Below are positions 33,490 to 39,089 of a stretch of 39,089 nucleotides of DNA, one piece after another. Positions within the stretch are counted from its first letter, which is position 1; the number at the start of each line of letters is the position of its first letter. The notes under the pieces are model-generated. The model saw nothing but the letters and a program-made list of their open reading frames with translations, was not told where the DNA came from and ran no database searches. A program made the translations under genes and the position numbers. The stretch comes from OLB7 sp966250335 (GTDB lineage Bacteria; Bacteroidota; Ignavibacteria; OLB7), in NCBI GenBank assembly GCA_966250335.1, contig CBINGZ010000050.1:1-39089 (forward strand). The letters run 5' to 3'.

Positions 33490-33915
33490 TTAATTGATCG
33501 CAACGAGCTCGATCTCGAAGACGAGATCCTGGCCGGCGAGCGGGTGGTTGGCGTCCAGGGTGACGGTGGAGTCGGTGACGTCGATGATGACGACCGGAAT
33601 GACATGCTCGTCGGCCTGCACCTGGAGCTGCTGTCCCACCTCGGGCTCGAAATCCGGGGGGATCTCGTTTCTGTCCACGACCTGCACAAGTTCCTCGTCA
33701 CGCTGCCCGTAGGCGTCGTCGGCGGAGATCACCTCCGTCTTCTGGTCACCGGGGTTCATCCCCACCACTGCCTTCTCGAAGCCCGGGATGACGTGCTCCG
33801 CGCCGATCGTGAACTCGAGCGGAGAGCCGTCGACCGAGGAGTCGAAGACCGTGCCGTCCGTGAACCGTCCGGTATAATGCACCTTCACCGTATCGCCCTG
33901 CTTTGCGCCTGCCAT
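33490..33915 (-). CDS. FKBP-type peptidyl-prolyl isomerase, SlyD-like
   Basis: This 141-residue cytoplasmic protein has VKVHYTGRFTDGTVFDSS (about 11-28), the FKBP entry strand and flap. PLEFTIGAEHVIPGFEKAVVG and GDQKTEVISADDAYGQ follow, and then the SlyD insert-in-flap domain (about 70-120; NEIPPDFEPEVGQQLQVQ, DANHPLAGQDLVFEIELV). It lacks the His/Cys-rich metal-binding tail of E. coli SlyD. It should catalyse prolyl isomerisation and act as a chaperone. A GAGGTGG lies about 7 nt before the ATG. It is the last gene of the menaquinone operon, but separated by 133 bp and a strong hairpin, so it may be expressed separately. Confidence 0.95.
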   Translation of the reverse strand: MAGAKQGDTVKVHYTGRFTDGTVFDSSVDGSPLEFTIGAEHVIPGFEKAVVGMNPGDQKTEVISADDAYGQRDEELVQVVDRNEIPPDFEPEVGQQLQVQADEHVIPVVIIDVTDSTVTLDANHPLAGQDLVFEIELVAIN

Positions 33916-34019
33916 TGATATCCACCTCGTTAATGAGTGTTGTTTCGATGCTCTTTTCGATGTCGGCCCCCCGCCGGCATGATCCGCTCATCACGCAACC
34001 ATGCCGGGCGGGAACGGGT

Positions 34020-34048
34020 TCCCTGCGGAGGGAATCCCTCCGCAGGGA
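34020..34048 (-). other. Perfect hairpin directly after the mqnA-mqnC stop codon
   Basis: TCCCTGCGGAGGG (34020-34032) and CCCTCCGCAGGGA (34036-34048) are perfect 13-bp arms with a 3-nt loop, abutting the TGA at 34049-34051. No T-run follows. The design (13-bp arms, triloop) is the same as at 15958-15986. It may be a terminator or an mRNA 3'-end protector. Confidence 0.65.
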
Positions 34049-36175
34049 TCAGATCATTCCCGGCTCCAGCTCCGCGACGACCCGCCGCGAGATCAGAAGA
34101 CGATGTTCCTCCGGGTCCCAGTCGCTGAAATCTCCCTTCCGCCTGAACGGTATGAACCCCGCGTCGCGGATGTTGTGCTCCATCGAGCCGGAGTTCATCC
34201 GGTAGGTGGTGCCGGAGGCGGAGACGACGTTCTCCTCGAACATCACCGACCCGAAATCGTCGGCGCCGTAGTAGAGGGCCGCCTGCCCGATATCCGGTCC
34301 CTGCGTGACCCACGAGCACATGATATGCCGGATGTTGTCGAAGAAGATCCGGCTGATCGCCTGGATGCGGAGATAGGTTGCCCCGGACTGGTCGTAGCTC
34401 TTCATCTTCTGGTCCTCCCCCTTCTGGTAGGGCCAGGTGATGAAGACCATGAAAGGGTTCGCCTCGTCCTGAAGCTGCCGGATCTTCGACATGTGGGCGA
34501 ACTTGTCGCGCGTCGTCTCCCCCATGCCGTAGAGCATCGTGACCGACGCCTTCATGCCGAGCTTTCCGACCTGCCGCATCACCTCCAGCCAGATCGCGGA
34601 ACGACTTTTCTTGTAGGAGACGCGCCGCCGCACCCTGTCCACCAGGATCTCGGCCCCCGCCCCCGCGAGCGTATCGAGCCCCGCCTCGCGCAGCGCGCGC
34701 AGCACGGCCTCGATCTCGTCGGGGGTCTTGTTCGGGCAGAGCCCCAGGATCTCGTCGGCCGAGAGGTTGTTGAGCTGGATCTGGGGCCACTCGCTCTTCA
34801 TCCAGCGGAAGAGGCTCGTGTAATATTCCAGCGGCAGGTTCGGGTTGACCCCTCCCTGCAGCAGCACCTGAACGCCGTCGGCATCCGCCAGCTCATCCAT
34901 CTTGTGACGGATCTCTTCTCGCGTCAGGATATATCCTTCGTCGAACCCTTTTCTGCGCGGGTCGTCGCTTCTGTAGAAGTTGCAGAAGCCGCAGTCGACG
35001 TTGCAGACGTTGGTGTAGTTGATGTTGCGGGCGACGATATAGGAGACGCGCCCGCCGGGATTCATTCGCGTTCGGATAGTATGAGCGACCTCCCCGAGCT
35101 CGGCCAGGTCCGCCTCCTCGTAGAGCCTGTCGGCGTCGTGGACGGAGATCCGCCTGCCGGAGTCGGCGCGGCTGAGGATCCGATCCACACCGTAGCTGCG
35201 GCTGTAGGGGACGACCTCCGGGACGAAGGCGCCGAACGTGCCGGGCCCGGTTCTCGCCCCCATCGGCGCGAACTCCACCCGGGCGTCGGGGAGCAGACGC
35301 TGGTTGCCGGCGATCCTGAAGAACTCCTGCATGCCGTACCAGGCCGGCTTGTTCAGGTTGAACTGGATTCGCTCGTCGAGATAATCGGCCACCTCGGCGC
35401 GCGGGCTGCCGTGCTCGGCCGACCATGCGTCGATGATCTGATGCTTCCGCGCGATGCCGTCCCAGAACCGCCTGTTGATCCGCTCCACCAGATCGGGGGT
35501 GAGGACGCCGGGCTGCGCCGCCCAGACGGCGAAGACGAACGGCTCGCCGGTCAGTCGCTTCCAGGCGTCGGCGAGGTCATGACGGTATTTGAAGCGCTTC
35601 GACTTCTGGAACGCGATATCGGCGATCAGCAGGCCGGCGTCGGTTCCCCCCACGTGCTCCGGGATCTTGTGTCCCGACAGACGAATGAAGGGGAGATCCC
35701 CCTTCCCCACCGAATCGAGGAAGATCTTCGCCAGCACGACGGAGGTGCGGCTGGCGTCGTCGACGTAGAGGCGTTCGATCGAGTCGATCGGGGACTCGCT
35801 GACGATCACGACCGACTCGACCCTGCCGTTGGCGCCGATGCAGGGACCGGGAACGATCTCCAGCCCGCCGATCTCGGCCACGGCGGCCACCGGGAGCAGG
35901 GCGATCTCCGCCTCCTTCTCCATCATCCTTCTGGCCCCTTCGCTCGGGACGACGTACTCGAACTCGAACATATCGTCCTCCGCCATTTCGATGGTCAGAG
36001 GAAGCGAGTTGAGGAAGTCGGCGGCGACGACCCGGATCTTCCTGCGGGGACGCGGATGCGCGCCCGATGCGTGCGGGCGCGGCGTCTCCTCCCCGGAATG
36101 CTCCGGGTGCGACAGATCATCGGTGGAGTCGTGCCCGTTCGTGAACGGGATATCTGAATTCGATATATCTGGCAT
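34049..36175 (-). CDS. Fused chorismate dehydratase (MqnA) and cyclic dehypoxanthinyl futalosine synthase (MqnC)
   Basis: This 708-residue fusion joins two futalosine-pathway enzymes. After a polar N-terminal segment (about 1-45), residues about 46-290 are MqnA: KIRVVAADFLNSLPLTIEMA, EAEIALLPVAAV and DAGLLIADIAF form the periplasmic-binding-protein-like fold that dehydrates chorismate to 3-enolpyruvylbenzoate. Residues about 329-708 are MqnC, a radical SAM enzyme. It has CNVDCGFC (CxxxCxxC, near 391-398), VLLQGGVNPNLPLEYYTSLF, LAGAGAEILVDRVR and GATYLRIQAISRIFFDN. MqnC cyclises dehypoxanthine futalosine. The two reactions are not consecutive: MqnE and a nucleosidase act between them. An ATG at 36181 also exists, but AGGAG is better spaced for 36175. 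It follows the mqnE-like gene by 39 bp. Confidence 0.93.
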   Translation of the reverse strand: MPDISNSDIPFTNGHDSTDDLSHPEHSGEETPRPHASGAHPRPRRKIRVVAADFLNSLPLTIEMAEDDMFEFEYVVPSEGARRMMEKEAEIALLPVAAVAEIGGLEIVPGPCIGANGRVESVVIVSESPIDSIERLYVDDASRTSVVLAKIFLDSVGKGDLPFIRLSGHKIPEHVGGTDAGLLIADIAFQKSKRFKYRHDLADAWKRLTGEPFVFAVWAAQPGVLTPDLVERINRRFWDGIARKHQIIDAWSAEHGSPRAEVADYLDERIQFNLNKPAWYGMQEFFRIAGNQRLLPDARVEFAPMGARTGPGTFGAFVPEVVPYSRSYGVDRILSRADSGRRISVHDADRLYEEADLAELGEVAHTIRTRMNPGGRVSYIVARNINYTNVCNVDCGFCNFYRSDDPRRKGFDEGYILTREEIRHKMDELADADGVQVLLQGGVNPNLPLEYYTSLFRWMKSEWPQIQLNNLSADEILGLCPNKTPDEIEAVLRALREAGLDTLAGAGAEILVDRVRRRVSYKKSRSAIWLEVMRQVGKLGMKASVTMLYGMGETTRDKFAHMSKIRQLQDEANPFMVFITWPYQKGEDQKMKSYDQSGATYLRIQAISRIFFDNIRHIMCSWVTQGPDIGQAALYYGADDFGSVMFEENVVSASGTTYRMNSGSMEHNIRDAGFIPFRRKGDFSDWDPEEHRLLISRRVVAELEPGMI

Positions 36176-36214
36176 GTTCATGGCTCCTGTTCGGAATGAG
36201 TCTCGTGTCTCCGG

Positions 36215-37279
36215 TCAGGTGATGTCGGCGATTTCAGCGGTCGCCCTCTGTTCGAAGAAGGCGTCGAGCGGCACGCCGTTCCAGCGCGCCTCGTCGATCC
36301 TCTCCCGGATCCCCTTCACCGTCGGGAGGGGAGGGCGCGCGGGGGTCGGGGTCATCACGGTCAGTTCCGTTCCTCCGGTCGCGGGGCGCTCGCTGAAGAG
36401 AGGATCGCCGACCGATATGGTCGGATCGATCGTGTCGGCGCCGTAGCTCAGGGCAACGTAGGCGATCTCCGCCGTCACCAGCGCGGGGGGGACGGCTATG
36501 TGCGCGATGTTGTCCAGAAAGATGCGGGCGATCGCGACCGCGCGAAACGTCTGCGATGCCGTCGGCGACGAGAGGTAGAACTCCCGCACGTTCATGTTGT
36601 GGACGGCCATCGGGACGAACTGGAGGAAGCCCCCGGTCTCGTCCTGGAGCGATCGTATCGCGTCGAGATGGGCTGCGTACGCCTCCGGGTGATCCTCCAC
36701 CGTATAGACCATCGAGGCGCCGGAGCCGATCCCGAGGATATGCGCCGCGCGATGGACCGCAAGCCATTCCTGCGCCCCCATCGCCCGCGGCGCCGACGCC
36801 GAGCGGAGGGCCGGATCGAACAGCTCCGCCTCGTTCCCGTTCAGGAAAAAGGGAGAAGCTGCACGAAGCGTCGACAGGACCTTCCCGACCGGGGTCGATT
36901 CACGCTCCGCAAGACGGGCAACGAACCCGGCGGAGATGAACGGGACCGCCGGCGTCGCCGAGCGCGCCAGAGCGCGGAAACGCTCCTCCCACACCTGCAA
37001 CGGTTCATCCTCCGACGCGCACCCGACCGCAAGCCCCACGGCCCCTTCGCGCATCACGGCCGAGCCGGAGGAGGCATCGGCATACGATACGGGATCGAGC
37101 GCCCTGAAGAAGGCGCGGCGTCCGAACTTCCGTTCGCGGGGAATCCGGGCAAGGCGGGCCAGGGACGTCAGGTCGCGCACGCCGAACAGGTCGCGGCAGT
37201 CCTCCGTCGAGATCCGCTCCCCCCGCTCCAGCCGGGCACGGACGCGGTTGATCAGTTTGGTCTGGTGATCGGATTGCAT
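36215..37279 (-). CDS. MqnE (aminofutalosine synthase) homologue lacking the radical SAM cluster motif
   Basis: This 354-residue protein aligns by eye with MqnE at both ends. The N-terminal block is LERGERISTEDCRDLFGVRD (about 17-36). The C-terminal half has GNEAELFDPALRS, EWLAVHRAAHILGIGSGASM, SLQDETGGFLQFVPMAVHN, AVAIARIFLDNIAHIAVPPA and VALSYGADTIDPTI, all in MqnE order. Where MqnE has the CxxxCxxC motif for the [4Fe-4S]/SAM centre, this protein reads RALDPVSYADASSGSAV and has no Cys. Its only cysteines are at about 28 and 88. It therefore cannot work as a normal radical SAM enzyme. The open frame, codon use and operon position (41 bp after ubiX, 39 bp before mqnA-mqnC) argue against a decaying pseudogene. 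A binding, scaffolding or regulatory role is inferred. Confidence 0.82.
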   Translation of the reverse strand: MQSDHQTKLINRVRARLERGERISTEDCRDLFGVRDLTSLARLARIPRERKFGRRAFFRALDPVSYADASSGSAVMREGAVGLAVGCASEDEPLQVWEERFRALARSATPAVPFISAGFVARLAERESTPVGKVLSTLRAASPFFLNGNEAELFDPALRSASAPRAMGAQEWLAVHRAAHILGIGSGASMVYTVEDHPEAYAAHLDAIRSLQDETGGFLQFVPMAVHNMNVREFYLSSPTASQTFRAVAIARIFLDNIAHIAVPPALVTAEIAYVALSYGADTIDPTISVGDPLFSERPATGGTELTVMTPTPARPPLPTVKGIRERIDEARWNGVPLDAFFEQRATAEIADIT

Positions 37280-37320
37280 GCTTCTCTATCGAAATCTATC
37301 GAGAATTGATATATGTGGTT

Positions 37321-37950
37321 CTACTCTCCCCACCGCCTGCTCAGCCGCAGATCGATCTCCAGATGATTCAGGATCTTCTGCAGCACGAAGTCTATCAGGT
37401 CGTCGAACGTCTTCTGTCCGCCGTAGAACCCCGGCATCGCCGGCAGGATCGTGACACCCGCCTCGGCCAGGGTCAGCATGTTCCGCAGATGGATCGCGGA
37501 AAGAGGCGTCTCGCGCGGGACGAGGATCAGCCGCTTCCGCTCCTTGATCGTCACCCCGGCCGCGTGATGCATCAGGTTCTGGTCGATGCCGTGCGCGATC
37601 GAGGCGACGGTGCTCATCGAGCATGGGACGATGATCATCTGCGCGGCGCAGTTGGAGCCGGAGGCGAACGGCGCGTTGTAGTTCCGGTTGTTCCAGACCG
37701 TGAGACGATCGGCGAGCCTGTCGTCCGCTCCCTCCAGCCTCCACGAGCCCTCCGTCGGAGGGCTCACGCCGCATTCCTGCTCCAGCACCTGCCGGGCCGC
37801 ATCGGACATCACCACGTCGACCCGTCTGTAGTATCGCGGGAGGATATTCAACAGCCGAAGGGCATAGATCCCCCCCGATCCCCCCGCCAGCCCCACCGTG
37901 ATCGACGGTCGCTCCACGATATGAGATTCCCCGCCCCCCCCCTCGCTCAT
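37321..37950 (-). CDS. UbiX-like flavin prenyltransferase
   Basis: This 209-residue flavoprotein matches UbiX/Pad1. It has ITVGLAGGSGGIYALRLL (FMN loop, about 16-33), IIVPCSMSTVASIAHGI (about 108-124) and LVPRETPLSAIHLRNMLTLA (about 147-166), the conserved phosphate- and flavin-binding blocks. UbiX attaches a prenyl group to FMN to make the cofactor of UbiD-type decarboxylases. In the futalosine pathway a UbiD/UbiX pair is proposed for late decarboxylation, which explains the location. Its ATG overlaps the menG stop as ATGA (37947-37950), so translation is coupled. No UbiD gene is in the window. Confidence 0.94.
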   Translation of the reverse strand: MSEGGGGESHIVERPSITVGLAGGSGGIYALRLLNILPRYYRRVDVVMSDAARQVLEQECGVSPPTEGSWRLEGADDRLADRLTVWNNRNYNAPFASGSNCAAQMIIVPCSMSTVASIAHGIDQNLMHHAAGVTIKERKRLILVPRETPLSAIHLRNMLTLAEAGVTILPAMPGFYGGQKTFDDLIDFVLQKILNHLEIDLRLSRRWGE

Positions 37951-38633
37951 TCCACCTCTCCGATGTAGAGGAAGGCGATCCCGCCGAAGAGCGGTTCCCA
38001 CTTCGTGGTCCTGAAGCCCGCCTGACGCATCAGAGCGTCGAAGGCGGCTCCGGAGGGGAAGCGGGCGGCCGATTTCGTGAGATAGTCGTAGGCGTCCCGC
38101 TTGCCGCTGAGGAGCCCGCCGACCATCGGAATAATCGTATTCGAATAGAACCTGTAGACCGCCCCGAAGAGCCCCGCCGGCTGGCCGAACTCGAGAACGA
38201 TCGCGCGTCCCCCCGGCCGCACCACCCGCTTCATCTCCCGCAGCGCCTTCACCGGATCATCGACGTTCCGGATGCCGAAGGAGATCGAGGCGACATCGAA
38301 CGAGTTGTCCGCATAGCGGAGGTTCATCGCGTCGCCGACATCGAAGGTGAGATTGGGACGGTGGTTCTTGGCCCGCGCCCGCGCCTGCTCGATCATATCC
38401 GCGCAGAAATCGACGCCGACCACCGACCCTTTCGGGCCGACGGCATCGGCGAAGAGAAGGGCGATATCGCCGGTGCCGGTCGCCAGGTCGAGCACCCTCC
38501 CGTCGCGGGGCGCCCGCGCGTCGCGGACGAGTTTCCGTTTCCAGAGTCTGTGTACCCCGAGCGACAGGACGTCGTTTCCAATATCGTAGCTCTCCGAGAT
38601 CTCGGAGAACATCAGGCGGATCTGTTCGGACAT
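37947..38633 (-). CDS. ubiE: Demethylmenaquinone methyltransferase (UbiE/MenG)
   Basis: This 228-residue class I SAM methyltransferase has IRLMFSEISESYDIGNDVLS near the N-terminus and the SAM-binding loop VLDLATGTGDIALLFADAVG (about 46-65). VVGVDFCADMIEQAR, SISFGIRNVDDPVKALREM (a UbiE signature) and VLEFGQP follow. It methylates demethylmenaquinone to menaquinone in the last step of the pathway. The ATG at 38633 has TGGAGAAG upstream; the frame is open to 38768, but that stretch lacks homology. It heads the operon and overlaps the ubiX-like gene by 4 bp. Confidence 0.95.
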   Translation of the reverse strand: MSEQIRLMFSEISESYDIGNDVLSLGVHRLWKRKLVRDARAPRDGRVLDLATGTGDIALLFADAVGPKGSVVGVDFCADMIEQARARAKNHRPNLTFDVGDAMNLRYADNSFDVASISFGIRNVDDPVKALREMKRVVRPGGRAIVLEFGQPAGLFGAVYRFYSNTIIPMVGGLLSGKRDAYDYLTKSAARFPSGAAFDALMRQAGFRTTKWEPLFGGIAFLYIGEVE

Positions 38634-38784
38634 CGCTTCTCCATGAGCTGTGACCGGTCGCAAAATGACGAATCTCGGCGGAGCTATGCTTACCAAATTG
38701 TTAGATATCGACCTGAAGTGCGGTCGAAACGCTCCCAAGGTTCCCGCCCGACCCTCGGACAATATCAAACTGAGACACTACCGA

Positions 38785-39089
38785 TCACCGGTTCAGGATG
38801 ACGATCTTTTCGATGCTCCGTTCCCGATCGACCGTCAGCTCCACGATATAGGTTCCGGGCCTCAGATCCCCCGACTCGAAATCGATCGCGTATCTCCCCG
38901 GCTCCATCCAGGTCTCCTCCAAGGGAACCGCTACCCGGCGACCGAGAGGATCGAACACCCGAATCGAGACCGCGCCCGATTGCGTCACACTGAACCGCAG
39001 TTCCGCCGTTGTGGAAAAGGGATTGGGAATTGCGTCGATCCTTCCCCTCATTCTCGTCGCCGAGGTCAGCCGCCGCGCCTTCGCCATCC
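38785..39089 (-). CDS. C-terminal part of a T9SS-secreted protein (runs off the window edge)
   Basis: About 100 residues are visible and the frame is still open at the window end. The sequence is a type A T9SS sorting domain: AIPNPFSTTAELRFSVTQSG, VSIRVFDPLGRRVAVPLEE, GRYAIDFESGDLRPGTYIVE and a final EKIVILNR. Such domains direct outer-membrane translocation and are then removed. The apparent ATG at 39087 is probably internal. The cargo domain lies beyond the window and its function is unknown. Confidence 0.88.
   Translation of the reverse strand, partial: MAKARRLTSATRMRGRIDAIPNPFSTTAELRFSVTQSGAVSIRVFDPLGRRVAVPLEETWMEPGRYAIDFESGDLRPGTYIVELTVDRERSIEKIVILNR

Noticed and set aside
36215..37279. 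MqnE-like gene as a frameshifted pseudogene
   Set aside because: The frame is continuous over 354 codons and both ends align with MqnE in one frame. The missing cysteines are a substitution or deletion of the motif, not a shift visible in other frames.
1..39089. tRNA or rRNA genes, riboswitches, phage or IS genes
   Set aside because: I looked for clover-leaf and rRNA-like stretches, transposase motifs and integrase motifs and found none by eye. A small RNA could still be missed.

Overview
The window is a high-GC stretch from a bacterium of the Bacteroidota/Chlorobi side of the FCB group. Ignavibacteria- or Kapabacteria-like lineages fit best, but this is an inference from gene content and not a phylogeny. 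The evidence is: two proteins with type IX secretion (T9SS) C-terminal sorting domains; an SBBP-repeat/choice-of-anchor-D giant surface protein; TAnnTTTG-type promoter boxes; futalosine-route menaquinone genes; and a type I glutamine synthetase next to an Lrp/AsnC regulator. I see no rRNA, tRNA, CRISPR array, prophage or insertion sequence.

Layout. 1-3.4 kb: 5' part of purB (minus strand), then lrp/asnC, glnA with a clear intrinsic terminator, and a Crp/Fnr regulator (plus strand). 3.4-9.6 kb: a minus-strand operon of two GT4 glycosyltransferases, two GH130 proteins and a six-hairpin glycosidase-like protein. None has a signal peptide, so it looks like cytoplasmic synthesis and phosphorolysis or turnover of a mannose-type polymer. 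9.9-11.8 kb: class II fumarase with an upstream GNAT gene. 12-14.1 kb: a lipoprotein made of three DUF7282-like repeats and an unrecognised helical protein. 14.2-17.3 kb: two very glycine-rich low-complexity proteins, one carrying a BON domain. 17.7-31.6 kb: acyl-CoA synthetase, a 1705-residue T9SS surface protein translationally coupled to a two-OmpA-domain outer-membrane protein, an S9A oligopeptidase, a DUF885 peptidase and an F420/NADP-reductase-like protein. 31.8-33.5 kb: a tandemly duplicated small outer-membrane-type gene, then a repeat-rich intergenic region with a long inverted repeat. 33.5-38.6 kb: a menaquinone operon in the order menG/ubiE, ubiX-like, mqnE-like, mqnA-mqnC fusion, then an FKBP/SlyD-type isomerase. 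38.8 kb to the end: the C-terminus of another T9SS cargo protein.

Most unusual content. The menaquinone operon has a fused MqnA-MqnC protein next to an MqnE homologue that has lost the CxxxCxxC cluster motif of radical SAM enzymes, so it is probably a pseudoenzyme with a retained role. Secondary points of interest are the GH130/GT4 operon as a possible bacterial analogue of a phosphorolytic mannan reserve, the paired Gly-rich/BON proteins, and a roughly 175-bp inverted repeat near 33.3 kb.
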